Positions 8,806 to 18,661 are shown, counted from the stretch's first letter. The stretch is 64,000 nucleotides of DNA from DATEOR01 sp046733475 (GCA_046733475.1 JBKPPF010000026.1:11083-75082), one strand, 5' to 3'. Notes: generated by a model not told the origin, from the sequence alone. Translations and numbers: made by a program.

Positions 8806-10179
8806 GTGAGCGAGGACGAGCCGCGCGGATCTCACGAAGGCGAGCGACTCGGCCCGGTGCCGCCCGTTCCGGCGGTCGCGACCGAGGACACAGGGCCGCT
8901 CCGCCGCCTGCTCGGCCTGACGACTATCGACATCGGGCCGCTGCGGCGGCACCGCGACTACCGCCTGCTCTTCGCGGGCCAGGCCTGCTCGTTCTTCGGC
9001 GCGATGCTCACCTACGTCGCGATCCCGTACCAGGTGTACCAGCTGACGGGCTCGTCGCTCGCTGTCGGGCTTCTGAGTCTCGCCGAGCTCGTGCCGCTCC
9101 TCTTCACCGCGTTTATCGGAGGAGCGCTCGCGGATGCCGTCGACCGCAGGCGCATGCTCCAGTTCGCCGAGGTCGCGCTCGCGGGTGCGACGGTGATCCT
9201 CCTGGCCAACTCGCTCCTCGACGAGCCGAAGGTCTGGGTGTTGTTCGTCGTCGCCCCACTCGGAGCCGCGCTCGACGGCTTCCAGCGCCCCGCCCTCGAC
9301 TCGATGGTTCCCAGGCTGGTGTCCCGTGACGAGCTGACGGCCGCCTCTGCGCTCGACTCCCTGCGCGGCGAGTTCGGGATGATCGCGGGCCCCGCCGTGG
9401 GCGGCGTCCTCATCGCAACCATTGGACTGCCCGCGACGTACGGCATCGACATCGCCACGTACGGCGCCTCGGTGTTCGCGCTCGCGCTCATGCGCGCCGT
9501 TCCGCCGCCCCCGGACGCCGTGCCACCGAGCGTGCGCAGCATCGTCGAAGGCATGAAGTACGCGTGGAGCAGGCAGGAGCTTCTCGGGAGCTACGGCGTC
9601 GACATGGTCGCGATGTTCTTCGGGATGCCGATGGCACTCTTCCCGGCGATCGCCACGCGGTACGGCGGGGCGGAGGTGCTCGGGCTCCTCTACGCCGCGC
9701 CGTCCGTCGGTGCGCTCGTCGCCTCGCTGACGAGCGGATGGGCCACGCGCGTCCACCGCCACGGAATGGCGATCATCTGGGCGGCCGGATCGTGGGGGCT
9801 CGCGATCGCGGTCTTCGGGCTCGTCACGAACCTCCTCGTCGCCCTCTTCTTCCTCGCACTCGCGGGCGCGGCGGACATGATCAGCGGCATCTTCCGCGGG
9901 ACCCTCTGGAACCAGACGATCCCGGACCGCCTACGAGGCCGCCTCGCGGGAATCGAGCAGGTCAGCTACTCGAGCGGCCCCCTGCTCGGGAACCTCGAAT
10001 CGGGCATCGCCGCGGCGCTCTTCGGCGTCCGCGCCTCGGTCGTCTCGGGCGGCGTCCTCTGCGTCGCCGGCGTCGGCATCTTCGCCCTGCTTCTGCCTGC
10101 GTTCAGGCACTACGACGCGCGGGAACCGCCAGCGGACAATCCCCCTAGGGAGCGCTTCGGCCCACGTGCGCGCGCGTGA
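8806..10179 (+). CDS. MFS transporter, EntS-like exporter
   Basis: 457 residues from GTG 8806, with about 12 predicted membrane helices. After an N-terminal cytosolic tail of ~45 residues comes LRRHRDYRLLFAGQACSFFG, the typical first-helix region of EntS/TetV-type MFS exporters. A conserved loop GGALADAVDRRRMLQFAEVA matches the MFS motif A (G-x-x-x-D-x-x-x-R-R) between helices 2 and 3. The family exports siderophores, drugs or metabolites by proton antiport. The final 35 bases overlap the convergent hydroxyacid oxidase gene. Substrate unknown. Confidence 0.9.
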   Translation: MSEDEPRGSHEGERLGPVPPVPAVATEDTGPLRRLLGLTTIDIGPLRRHRDYRLLFAGQACSFFGAMLTYVAIPYQVYQLTGSSLAVGLLSLAELVPLLFTAFIGGALADAVDRRRMLQFAEVALAGATVILLANSLLDEPKVWVLFVVAPLGAALDGFQRPALDSMVPRLVSRDELTAASALDSLRGEFGMIAGPAVGGVLIATIGLPATYGIDIATYGASVFALALMRAVPPPPDAVPPSVRSIVEGMKYAWSRQELLGSYGVDMVAMFFGMPMALFPAIATRYGGAEVLGLLYAAPSVGALVASLTSGWATRVHRHGMAIIWAAGSWGLAIAVFGLVTNLLVALFFLALAGAADMISGIFRGTLWNQTIPDRLRGRLAGIEQVSYSSGPLLGNLESGIAAALFGVRASVVSGGVLCVAGVGIFALLLPAFRHYDAREPPADNPPRERFGPRARA

Positions 10180-11209
10180 CGGCGCTCGGCGTTGCGCAGC
10201 CGAGGAGGCGCAGGGCGAGCTCGATTTCTGCCCGCAGGAGCTCCAGCACGCGGACGACACCGTCCGCTCCGCCGACTGCGAGCCCCCAGAGGGCGGGCCT
10301 GCCGACCAGCACCGCCTGGGCTCCGAGCGCGAGCGCCGTGGCGACGTCCGTGCCCCGGCGCACCCCGCCGTCCATGAGGACGAGGCAGCGCCCCGCGACA
10401 GCCTCCACGACTTCCGGAAGGGCATCGAGGCTCGCTGGCGCGCCGTCGAGCTGGCGGCCACCGTGATTCGAGACGACGACACCGTCGACGTCATGCTCGC
10501 AGGCCAGCTCCGCGTCCTCTTCCGTGAGGATCCCCTTCACGAGAAGCGGCATGGGCGAGACCGAGCGCAGCCACTCGAGGTCGCGCCAGGTCACCGACGG
10601 ATCGACGACTTCGCTCAGGGCGGCGTGGAAGTCCCCGCGTCCGAGGTGATCCGAGAGGTTGGGGAGGGGAAGGTCTGGGGGAATCTCGAACGCGGCGCGG
10701 ATGTCGCGCTCCCTTCGTCCCGCCGCGGGGAGGTCGACAGTCAGGACGATCGCCTCGAAGCCAGCGTCTGCGGCCGCCTCGACGAGCGACTGCGTGAAGC
10801 CGCGGTCGCGCGACCAGTAGAGCTGGAACCACTGCCGGCCGGCGGGCGCCGCTTCGGCGAGCTGGGCTGCGGATGCGCCCCCGAGCGTGGAAAGGCACAT
10901 GACCGTTCCAGCCTCCGCAGCACCTCTCGCCATGGCGACGTCGCCGTCCGGGTGGGCGAGGTACTGGAACGCCGTCGGCGCGACGAGGATGGGCATAGAG
11001 ATCTCACCGCCGAGGACGGTCGTCGTCGTTGTGACCGAGGCCACATCGACGAGCATGCGCGGCCGCAGGTGCCAGCGCCTGAACGCCGCGAGGTTCTCGG
11101 CGAGCGTGCGCTCGTCGCCCGCGCCCCCCACGAAGTAGCCCCAGGGGCCCGACTCGACCTTGCCCTCGGCGAGGCGCTCGAAGTCCCAGGTGTTCAGCGG
11201 CTCGTACAC
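10145..11209 (-). CDS. FMN-dependent alpha-hydroxyacid oxidase/dehydrogenase
   Basis: 354 residues, matching the length of the lactate/glycolate oxidase family, which oxidises L-2-hydroxyacids to 2-oxoacids in an FMN TIM barrel. The active-site signature is VVSNHGGRQLDGAPASLDAL, with the conserved S-N-H-G-G-R-Q-x-D holding the base His and substrate Arg. Further family elements are SMPILVAPTAFQYLAHPDGD, WFQLYWSRDRG, LTVDLPAAGRRERDIR and LMDGGVRRGTDVATALALGA (phosphate binding). No quinone or cytochrome domain is seen. Lactate, glycolate and mandelate types cannot be separated by eye. It overlaps the MFS gene tail-to-tail. Confidence 0.93.
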   Translation of the reverse strand: MYEPLNTWDFERLAEGKVESGPWGYFVGGAGDERTLAENLAAFRRWHLRPRMLVDVASVTTTTTVLGGEISMPILVAPTAFQYLAHPDGDVAMARGAAEAGTVMCLSTLGGASAAQLAEAAPAGRQWFQLYWSRDRGFTQSLVEAAADAGFEAIVLTVDLPAAGRRERDIRAAFEIPPDLPLPNLSDHLGRGDFHAALSEVVDPSVTWRDLEWLRSVSPMPLLVKGILTEEDAELACEHDVDGVVVSNHGGRQLDGAPASLDALPEVVEAVAGRCLVLMDGGVRRGTDVATALALGAQAVLVGRPALWGLAVGGADGVVRVLELLRAEIELALRLLGCATPSAVTRAHVGRSAP

Positions 11210-11227
11210 GCCGCCGATCCTAAACGG

Positions 11228-13936
11228 CTACAGCGGGTGAGCCTGGAGGGCGGCCGGGGCGACCCGGAGAAACGCGGCGACGACGTCGGGGTCGAACTGA
11301 GAGCCGGCGCCGCCCTCGAGTTCCTTGCAGGCGTCCTGGAAGGCCATCGCACGGCGGTACGGCCGGTCGGTCGTCATCGCATGGAAGGCGTCGCAGACGA
11401 AGATCACGCGCGACTCGATGGGGATGTCCGCGCCGCCGAGATCGTCGGGATAGCCTTTGCCGTCCCAGCGCTCGTGGCAGTGGCGCACGATTGGGCGCAC
11501 GGCCTCCAGGCGGGCGATCGGCGCGAGGATCCGCTCGCCGAGCTCAGGATGCGTCTCCATGACCGCTCGCTCCTTTTTCGTCAGCGGGCCGGGCTTCAGG
11601 AGGATCGTCGAGGGGATGCCGATCTTGCCGATGTCGTGGAAGAGCGCGCCGAGCTCGAGGCGCTTCAGCGCGAGCGCGTCAAGGCCGAGCTCGCGGCCGA
11701 CGTCGAGGGCCATGTCCGTGATCCAGCGCGCATGGGACGACGTGTACTCGTCGTTCGCCTCGAGAGCGTTCGCGAGGGCCTCGACGGTGGTGAAGAACGT
11801 CTCCTCGAGGTTGTCGAACGCGCCCGCGTTCTGGATCGCGAGCTTCGCCTGGTGGGCGAGGCCGGCGAACAGGCGCATCGTCCGGGGGGTGAAGCCTTGG
11901 GTGTCCAAGGCGACGATGCAGCCGACCCGGGCGCCCTCGAAGTGGAGGGGCGCGACCGCATAGACCGCACGGGGCTCGTGGCCGCCGTCGATTGCGGAAA
12001 GCTGCTCCGGGCTCATGAGGAAGGGCTCGGACGCGGAGAGGAAGGTGCTCGAGAGCGAGCACGAATAGGTGAGCGCCTCGGTTTGCGCACGCAGCTCGTC
12101 GCTGTAGCCCGAGAACGCCCGGGGGGTGAGGTCGCCGCCGGCCACATCCTCCAGCCAGACCGAGACCCGTGGCGAGCCGAGGGAATGCGCGGTGAGGTCG
12201 ACGATGCGGTCGAGGACGTCGTCCATGCCCTCCACTGTCGCAACCTCGCGGCTGAAGTCGAGGAGCGCGTTGGCGATCCAGAGCGATTCCTTGGCGAGCT
12301 CCGCCTCCTTGCGCTCGGCCTCGTAGAGGCGCGCGTTCTCGAGCGCGACCGAGGCGTGGCCGGCGAGCACCTCGAGGAGCCGGACGTCGTCTTCGTCGAA
12401 CTGGCTCACGCCGAGCTTGGAGATCACGACTGCGCCGCTGACGCGCGAGCCGTACTTCAGCGGGACCGCGACGACGGACTCGTCGATGTCCTCGGTGTTG
12501 GGGATCGTGACCGCGAACTCGCAGTCCATCGCGTTGGCGAGCAGAAGCGAGCGGCCGGTCTCGGCCACCCAGCCGGTGAAGCCCTCGCCGAACTTGCAGG
12601 TCAGGTCCTCGGCGCTTTCCTCCGTGTACTGGCCGAGGGTGCCCTTGAAGGCGATCGGGAAGAGGGTGTCCCCGTCGGCGATGTACACGCGGCAGTTGTG
12701 GTAGTCGATGAGGCCGCGGAGCTCGTTCACGATCACGGAGCCGATCTCTCGCACGTCGTTCAGGCGGTTGAGGCGGCCCGCAAGGCTCTGCAGCATCTTC
12801 AGATGGGCGATCGAGCGGACGTCCTCACGTCCGTTCACGCCGGGGCGCTCGGTGGCCGTGTCGTCGAAGAAAACGCTCTGATTCTTGCCCCGCGCCTTGG
12901 CGGCCATCATGGCGGACTCCGCGCAGGCGACGAGCTCGCGGGGGTTCATCGCGTGCTCGGGCCCCTGGGCGATGCCGATCGAGAGCGTGAGCCGGCCAGC
13001 CTGCTCGAACTCCTCCGTGAGCATGCGCTCGGTCAAGCGCGCTGCGAGCCCCATCGCGTCGCCCGCGTCGCAGGAGGCCATGATGACGCCGAACTCCTCG
13101 CCGCCGAGCCGACAGACGACGTCTGAGCCGCGCACGGTCTGGCGGAGGATGTCCGCGAGCGCGACGAGCACCTGGTCGCCGGTGCCGTGGCCGTAGATGT
13201 CGTTGACCCGCTTGAAGTCGTCGATGTCGAGCATGAGCACGGCGATCGAGTCGTGCGCCCGGCTGACCCGGTTCAGCTCGGCGCGCAGGCGGTCGTGGAA
13301 ATAACGGTGGTTGTAGAGGCCCGTCAGGGAGTCGGTCTGCGCCTCGAGCTCGAGGCCGGCGCGGACCTGCGCGTTGTCGAGCGCGAGCGCGGCCGCGTCG
13401 CCGAAACGCTGGGCCAACTCGAACTCCTCTTCGGTGAAGACCGCATCGTCGCCGAGGCGGTAGACGTTGAGCGTCCCCTTGACAGTGCCGCGTGCGACGA
13501 GCGGGACGGAGATAAGTGCCTCGGGCTCGTCCGGGGGAGTACCGGGCACGACCTTGACGCGCGGGTCGAGATGCGCGTGATTGACGAGCTGGGCCTCGCG
13601 GTTCTCGACGACCCACCCCGTGATGCCTTCGCCGTAGATGGGCTGGTCGCCCATGATCTCGTCCGCCCACTTATCTCGGGACATGAGCGGGATGAGGACG
13701 CGCCGGGTCTCGTCGGCCTGGTAGATCGTGAACGCGTCGAAGGGGATGAGATCGCCCAGCGTGTCTGCGATCCGCTCGAGGACCGCGTCCAGCTGCTGCT
13801 CGGAGAGAACGTCGTGAAAGACCTCGGCCAGGCGGCGGTATGAATCGACGAGGGTGTCGACCCGGGTCAGCGCAGGGCGGGTTGGAGGCGTCATGGACGC
13901 ATCGTCTCGAGCGACGTGTTCTCGCAGTACTCCCAT
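11228..13936 (-). CDS. Multi-GAF diguanylate cyclase / HD-GYP phosphodiesterase
   Basis: 902 residues from ATG 13936; a start at ATG 13894 (MTPPTRPAL) is equally possible. Domain order: GAF about 30-180, GGDEF about 195-355, GAF about 375-530, GAF about 545-690, HD-GYP about 705-890. The GGDEF active site reads RLGGEEFG and is preceded five residues earlier by RGSD, the RxxD inhibitory site, so the cyclase looks active and product-inhibited. The HD-GYP domain has HDIGK and HCHERWDGKGYP, so it looks active too. The protein should make and degrade cyclic di-GMP in response to ligands bound by the GAF domains. No membrane segment is seen. Confidence 0.95.
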   Translation of the reverse strand: MGVLREHVARDDASMTPPTRPALTRVDTLVDSYRRLAEVFHDVLSEQQLDAVLERIADTLGDLIPFDAFTIYQADETRRVLIPLMSRDKWADEIMGDQPIYGEGITGWVVENREAQLVNHAHLDPRVKVVPGTPPDEPEALISVPLVARGTVKGTLNVYRLGDDAVFTEEEFELAQRFGDAAALALDNAQVRAGLELEAQTDSLTGLYNHRYFHDRLRAELNRVSRAHDSIAVLMLDIDDFKRVNDIYGHGTGDQVLVALADILRQTVRGSDVVCRLGGEEFGVIMASCDAGDAMGLAARLTERMLTEEFEQAGRLTLSIGIAQGPEHAMNPRELVACAESAMMAAKARGKNQSVFFDDTATERPGVNGREDVRSIAHLKMLQSLAGRLNRLNDVREIGSVIVNELRGLIDYHNCRVYIADGDTLFPIAFKGTLGQYTEESAEDLTCKFGEGFTGWVAETGRSLLLANAMDCEFAVTIPNTEDIDESVVAVPLKYGSRVSGAVVISKLGVSQFDEDDVRLLEVLAGHASVALENARLYEAERKEAELAKESLWIANALLDFSREVATVEGMDDVLDRIVDLTAHSLGSPRVSVWLEDVAGGDLTPRAFSGYSDELRAQTEALTYSCSLSSTFLSASEPFLMSPEQLSAIDGGHEPRAVYAVAPLHFEGARVGCIVALDTQGFTPRTMRLFAGLAHQAKLAIQNAGAFDNLEETFFTTVEALANALEANDEYTSSHARWITDMALDVGRELGLDALALKRLELGALFHDIGKIGIPSTILLKPGPLTKKERAVMETHPELGERILAPIARLEAVRPIVRHCHERWDGKGYPDDLGGADIPIESRVIFVCDAFHAMTTDRPYRRAMAFQDACKELEGGAGSQFDPDVVAAFLRVAPAALQAHPL

Positions 13937-14079
13937 TGGCCGCAGGATCCTTCCCGAAAGGCTGCCTAAACCTCAATTCTTGCGACTTTCCGCGACGTCC
14001 CCCTCCCTGGAAAGGGGGATTAGGTTCAGTTGCCCCGGACGTCCAATTGGAGGATGATCGGGGCGCCTGGGAGTCGAAG

Positions 14080-14086
14080 AAGGAGG
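14080..14086 (+). promoter_or_regulatory. Strong ribosome binding site AAGGAGG
   Basis: A perfect Shine-Dalgarno heptamer six bases before GTG 14093. It decides the start of the 62-residue protein against the longer upstream frame opening at 14030. Confidence 0.8.
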
Positions 14087-14092
14087 TCTGCG

Positions 14093-14281
14093 GTGCCCCC
14101 GCACTGGTTTCGCCCGCTCAACCCCGACCCTCACCCGCTGAAGCCAGGTGAGAAGGTCGTCACGAAGTTCAAGAGCAAGCACGGAGGCGGGAAGTTCGCC
14201 GTCACTGTGTGCGCCGAGAAGCCCGATCCCGACGCGATCCTCCTGCTCGAAGACGACGATCTCGACCGGGACGACGACTAG
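14093..14281 (+). CDS. Small basic-to-acidic protein of unknown function
   Basis: 62 residues from GTG 14093, chosen because of the perfect AAGGAGG six bases upstream. The N-terminal half is basic and proline-rich (HWFRPLNPDPHPLKPGEKVV, then KFKSKHGGGK) and the C-terminus is strongly acidic (LLLEDDDLDRDDD). No domain is recognised. It sits alone between two minus-strand genes, and its TAG stop shares four bases with the convergent cyclase/ATPase gene. The gene lies in a divergent promoter region with the GGDEF/HD-GYP gene. A short cytosolic protein is all that can be said. Confidence 0.65.
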   Translation: MPPHWFRPLNPDPHPLKPGEKVVTKFKSKHGGGKFAVTVCAEKPDPDAILLLEDDDLDRDDD

Positions 14282-17200
14282 CTGACCACGAGAAGAGCTT
14301 CGGCCTTGCGGACGTAGTGTTCGGCGCCCGCGGCGCGGAAGAACTCGAGCGCGAGCCCGAGCTGGGCCTCGGCCTCGTCGCGCTGTTCCGCGGCGACGAG
14401 TAGTTCTGCGGCGCGAAGTCGTGTCTTGGCCGAATCGGCGTGCGCTCCGATCTCGGAGTACATCTGAGCGGCGCGGACCGCGTCGCCGCCTGCATAGGTT
14501 TCCGCCGCACGGAGCCACCGCGTCCGCAGACGCACACCCGCGCTTGCTTCGCGGAGCTCTGCGCCCCGCCCGAGCCCCTCCAGCACCTGCGCCAGCTCCG
14601 CGACCCACGGGCCCGCTGCGGACGTAGGACTTTCGCGCCATCGGGCGAGGAGCTCGTCGACCGCCGCGCCCGCCTCCTCGGGTTGCGCAGCCTCGTACAG
14701 GATCTGGGCCCGTGCGGCGAGAGCCGGGAACGCCACCTGAGGATCGCCCTGGGCCCGAGCTGACTCGACAATCTTCGCCGAGTCCTCGAGCGCCTCCTCC
14801 ACACGGCCTTTCGCCAGCCTCAGGCGGGCCCGGAAGATATAGGCATCGATCGCCATCAACGTCGGTGTGGCAGCGGCCGAGTTGTCGAGCATCTGCTCGG
14901 CGCGAGTGAGCAACTCGTCCCACTCGCCAAGCCAGTAGAGCCGGTCGAGCTCTTGGGTCTCGACCCACGCCATCGCAACGACGTGGCCGTGTCTCCGTGC
15001 TGCCTCGAGGGTGCGCCCCATCAGCGCGTAGCCGCGTTCGAGATCCCCGAGCTCCACCAGTGTCGAGACGAGGTTGTTCAGGGCGCGCAAGAGCTCGAAG
15101 GACAGTGGTGGAGCGATTTCGACCGCCCGCTCGAGATCCTCGACGCCGCCGAGGTCGCCACTCAGCGTTCTCGCGACGCCGCGCGTGTTGAGCGTGTGCG
15201 CCCGCAGTTCCTCGAGCTCCAGAGTGGTCGCAAGGGCAAGAGCTTCGTCCGCAAGGCGAATGGCTTGATGGGTTTCGTCGGCGATCATGTGGAAGCGAGC
15301 CCGGTTCGCGAGAACGCTCGCCTTGATCGGCGACGGCGGGCCCTGCGCTACGAGCGACACGGCCAGGTCGAGGTTTGCGCTCGCTTCGGACCTGTTCCCC
15401 TCGATGAAATGGACGAAGTCCGCCAGGGTCACAAGTGCCAGCGCGGCTTGTTCCGTCTCGCCCGCGTCCAGGAACTCGTCCGCTGCCTCGCGCAGAGCTT
15501 CCTTTCCGGCTCCAACGGCATGGAATTCCGCCCGCCCGTAGGCGAGCAGGACGCGCGGCCGTCCGATATCTCGCTCCGGCCAGAGCTCGAGCGCCTGCGC
15601 GTAGAAGCGCGCCGCGGCGGGGAATGCATTCAGCGCAAATGACCGGTCGCCGGCGTCGACCAGAGCCATTCGCGCCCGCACGCCAAGCTCGGGATCCTCG
15701 CGGCCCGTCCGGCGGTCGAGGTCGAGTGCGCTCACGTAGTGATGGGCGACCATGTCCGCCAGGTCTTCGGGACGGTCGCTCGCCAGCTGCTCCATCCAGC
15801 TTGCTGCGAGCCGGTGCATGTCGGCTCTCCGCCGACGCGGAATCTGGCTGTAGGCGACGTCTCGGACGAGCATGTGGCGGAAGACGTACGCGGCTTCGCC
15901 GGCGATGGAGGAACGACGCTCGCGGCGGACGAACTCCTTGCGTTCGAGGGAGTGCAGTTCCTGTTCCACCTCGTCGCGACGGCCGCCGAGCACGTGGCCC
16001 AGGGCGTCGGGCCAGAAGACCTTGCCGACGATCGCCGCGGCCTGGACCAGGGTCTTCTCGTCCGGAGGCAGCGTGTCGAGGCGCGCGGCGATGATTCCCT
16101 GGACAGATTCCGGCAGCGGAAGCTCCTCCTCGGCTTGCGCGAGCATCCGGACGAACTCCTCCGCGTAGAGCGGATTCCCACCGGCCCGCGCGAGGAGCTC
16201 GGTGCGCCTGTCCATTTGGAGCCGTCCATCGAGGAGGGAGGAGACGAGCTCCGCTGTGTCCTCGTGCGAAAGCGGAGCTAGCGAAATCGTCGTCGCGTTC
16301 CGCTTGCCGCCACCCCACCCCTGCCGCCGGTCGAGGAGCTCGGGGCGCGCGGTGCAGAGGATCAGGAGCGGCACATCGGTCGTCCAGTCCGCCATCTGGT
16401 CGACGAAGTCCAGGAGGCCGTCGTCCGCCCAGTGGAGGTCCTCGAAAACCAGGATCAGCGGTCGGAGCTCGGCCAGGGCCTCGAAGAAGCGCCGCCATGC
16501 TGCCGCTGCCTCGCCAGCCTGGTCGGCCCCGGCGGGGGCGTGCCCCTCGCCGGTAAGTCCGGCGAGGGGGCGAAGGTGGCCTTCGATCCACTGCGCCTCG
16601 TCCTGTTCAGGGAGCACGCTCTCGACGGCCGCGCGAAGCTTGGCTTCGGCCGCCTCGGCGTCATCGCTCTCCAGGATCCCGGCCTGTGCCTTGGTCATTT
16701 CGCCAAGCGCCCAGAAGGCGACGCCGTCACCGTACGGGAGTGAGCGTCCCTGCCGCCAGGTGACGTACTGGCCCGGGTCGGAGTCGAGAGCGGAGAAGAG
16801 CTCCCAGACGAGTCTGCTCTTTCCGATCCCGGGGACACCGACCAGCGTGACGAGCTGCGGCGCTCGGTCGCGCTGCGAGCGGGCGACCGCGTCGAGGAGG
16901 GCGTTGAGCTCGTCGCTGCGCCCGACCAAGGGAGCGCCTCCTCGGAACGCGATGTCCACCCCGAGGCGGGCCTTCGGCGCGATGGGCTCCCACACGGTCA
17001 CGGGGTCCGTCTTGCCCTTCGCGACGACCGGTGGGGCCTCGCGGTGCTCGATGGCGCTCTCGGTCAGCCGGCGAGTCGCCTCGTCGACGAGGATCCCGTC
17101 CGGCGGAGCCGCGCTTTGCAGCCGTGAAGCGGTGTTGAGCACGTCCCCGGCCGCAAGCTGCTCCCCTTGCTCGGGGCGCGCGTTCAAGTTGACGAGGGCT

Positions 17201-17703
17201 TCCCCCGTTGCGGTGCCGATGCGCACGGACAGTCCGAGAGAGACATCGTCGGCATTCAGCTCTGAGATCGCGTCGCGGACTGCGAGCGCGGCGCGAACGG
17301 CGCGCTCGGCGTCGTCCTCGTGCGCGGTCGGCGCCCCGAAGACTGCGACGACCGCGTCGCCGATGAACTTTTCCACGGTTCCTCCGAAGCGCTCGAGCTC
17401 GGCCTTTGCGCGCGCGTGGTAAGGAGCGAGGAAAGCGCGAACGTCCTCCGGGTCGAGCCGCTCGGACCGTCCGGTGAAGCCGACAAGGTCGACGAAGACC
17501 GCCGTGACCACCTTCCGCTCCTCCGCGGGCGGGCGCTCTTCTTCCTCCAGAGAGGCGCCGCAGGACGTGCAGTAGGCGAGCTCGGGAGAGACGACGGTGC
17601 CGCAAGACGGACACGGCCTCCCCAGCGCGCTGCCACAGTTCCCACAGAAGAGCGCGCCCGCGGGGTTGGCGAAGCCGCAGGCCGCGCAGGAGGAAGCAGA
17701 CAT
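14278..17703 (-). CDS. Zinc-ribbon/class III cyclase/AAA ATPase/TPR regulator
   Basis: 1141 residues. The N-terminus has two zinc ribbons (CAACGFANPAGALFCGNCGS and CPSCGTVVSPELAYCTSCG). A class III nucleotide cyclase domain spans about 65-225 (VTAVFVDLVGFTGRSERLDP, then EKFIGDAVVAVFGAP, carrying the metal aspartates). A STAND-like NTPase follows, with Walker A GVPGIGKSR and Walker B LILVFEDLHWADDG, and the C-terminal ~500 residues are TPR-like helices. This architecture is common in Actinobacteria and is thought to couple signal sensing to cAMP or to ATP-dependent scaffolding. The cyclase substrate is not certain. No membrane segment. It may feed the cNMP-binding transporter at 57.8 kb (inference). 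Confidence 0.92.
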   Translation of the reverse strand: MSASSCAACGFANPAGALFCGNCGSALGRPCPSCGTVVSPELAYCTSCGASLEEEERPPAEERKVVTAVFVDLVGFTGRSERLDPEDVRAFLAPYHARAKAELERFGGTVEKFIGDAVVAVFGAPTAHEDDAERAVRAALAVRDAISELNADDVSLGLSVRIGTATGEALVNLNARPEQGEQLAAGDVLNTASRLQSAAPPDGILVDEATRRLTESAIEHREAPPVVAKGKTDPVTVWEPIAPKARLGVDIAFRGGAPLVGRSDELNALLDAVARSQRDRAPQLVTLVGVPGIGKSRLVWELFSALDSDPGQYVTWRQGRSLPYGDGVAFWALGEMTKAQAGILESDDAEAAEAKLRAAVESVLPEQDEAQWIEGHLRPLAGLTGEGHAPAGADQAGEAAAAWRRFFEALAELRPLILVFEDLHWADDGLLDFVDQMADWTTDVPLLILCTARPELLDRRQGWGGGKRNATTISLAPLSHEDTAELVSSLLDGRLQMDRRTELLARAGGNPLYAEEFVRMLAQAEEELPLPESVQGIIAARLDTLPPDEKTLVQAAAIVGKVFWPDALGHVLGGRRDEVEQELHSLERKEFVRRERRSSIAGEAAYVFRHMLVRDVAYSQIPRRRRADMHRLAASWMEQLASDRPEDLADMVAHHYVSALDLDRRTGREDPELGVRARMALVDAGDRSFALNAFPAAARFYAQALELWPERDIGRPRVLLAYGRAEFHAVGAGKEALREAADEFLDAGETEQAALALVTLADFVHFIEGNRSEASANLDLAVSLVAQGPPSPIKASVLANRARFHMIADETHQAIRLADEALALATTLELEELRAHTLNTRGVARTLSGDLGGVEDLERAVEIAPPLSFELLRALNNLVSTLVELGDLERGYALMGRTLEAARRHGHVVAMAWVETQELDRLYWLGEWDELLTRAEQMLDNSAAATPTLMAIDAYIFRARLRLAKGRVEEALEDSAKIVESARAQGDPQVAFPALAARAQILYEAAQPEEAGAAVDELLARWRESPTSAAGPWVAELAQVLEGLGRGAELREASAGVRLRTRWLRAAETYAGGDAVRAAQMYSEIGAHADSAKTRLRAAELLVAAEQRDEAEAQLGLALEFFRAAGAEHYVRKAEALLVVS

Positions 17704-17731
17704 GGCCTGGCTAGTCTAGGCTCGCCGGGAA

Positions 17732-18661
17732 ATGGAGCAAAGGCGCCGGCCTGGCCTTCTGGAAGCGATAGGGGTCTGGTCACTCTTCGCGCTCTTCGCG
17801 CTGGCCATCCTCGTGACGTACTCGCGCCTTCCGGCCGAGGCGCTCTACCACACGAGCGGCGAAGGGCTGGACGCCGGCGCCTCGCGCGTCCTCGTCTTTG
17901 CCGGCTTCCCGGTCGCGCTCGTGGCGATTCCTCTCACATGGATTGCAGTCGCGCGCATCCGCACGGGGCTCTCGGTAGCCGCGGGGGCCCTCGCCACGAT
18001 TCTCTGCGCCACCGTGGGGTTCCCGGGCGTGATCGACCAGGGCGACCTCGACGCGAGGCCGGTGAACGCGCTCGCGGGAATCGGAGCGCTCCTCGCTCTC
18101 GGGCTGGCTGCGTGGGCCCTCCGGCGCGGCGGCCTCGGCGACTCGCAGCCCTTCAACCGCTGGGACTACGCGAGGATCGCGCTCGCCGTCGCGCTTGTCC
18201 TCGCCGCGCTGCCCTGGATCTGGGCCGAGCTCGGCTCCTACGTCGACGACACCCCGGTGATCGGCGACCCGTTCATCGCCAGGGTGGTCAAGCCGTCGCT
18301 GGGCGGCGAGCCGTCGTTCCACGCCGTCCACCTGGGACACCACCACGGCCTCGACGGAATCCTCCTCGCCCTCGCGGCGCTGCTGCTCTCCCGCGTCCCT
18401 TCCCGCATGCCGCGGAAAGCTGAGGGGACCGCGCTCGCGGTCTATGTCGCGCTCCTCCTCACGTACGGGCTGGCGAATGCGCTTCAGGACGGCTGGAACG
18501 AGCAGCTCGTCAAGCGCGGCACGTTCGAATCCAAGCTCCCGAGCGTCATCCGGCCGGATCTGAGCCCCGCCTGGCTGGGCATCCTGCTCGGAGCCGTGGC
18601 CATCTACTTCGTCCTCTTCCGCGTAGGTAGAGTGAATCGACCCGAAGGAGTGATTCGATGA
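17732..18661 (+). CDS. Polytopic membrane protein of unknown function
   Basis: 309 residues with about eight hydrophobic helices (for instance ALFALAILVTY near 20-32, RVLVFAGFPVALVAIPLTWI near 52-72, and a final helix AWLGILLGAVAIYFVLFRVG). A His cluster HAVHLGHHHGLDG sits between helices 5 and 6 and could bind metal or heme, but no known family is recognised. The ATG of the following cupredoxin lipoprotein overlaps the stop (ATGA), so the two are translationally coupled; a copper- or redox-related role is a guess from that pairing. Confidence 0.7.
   Translation: MEQRRRPGLLEAIGVWSLFALFALAILVTYSRLPAEALYHTSGEGLDAGASRVLVFAGFPVALVAIPLTWIAVARIRTGLSVAAGALATILCATVGFPGVIDQGDLDARPVNALAGIGALLALGLAAWALRRGGLGDSQPFNRWDYARIALAVALVLAALPWIWAELGSYVDDTPVIGDPFIARVVKPSLGGEPSFHAVHLGHHHGLDGILLALAALLLSRVPSRMPRKAEGTALAVYVALLLTYGLANALQDGWNEQLVKRGTFESKLPSVIRPDLSPAWLGILLGAVAIYFVLFRVGRVNRPEGVIR

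Noticed and set aside
10166..13126. A 986-residue plus-strand frame opposite the hydroxyacid oxidase and GGDEF/HD-GYP genes
   Set aside because: It spans two real genes on the other strand and an intergenic gap, and its composition is that of a shadow frame.
13973..16591. An 872-residue frame in another phase of the cyclase/ATPase region
   Set aside because: It is extremely Arg/Gly/Pro-rich and overlaps the well-supported cyclase gene in the same direction.
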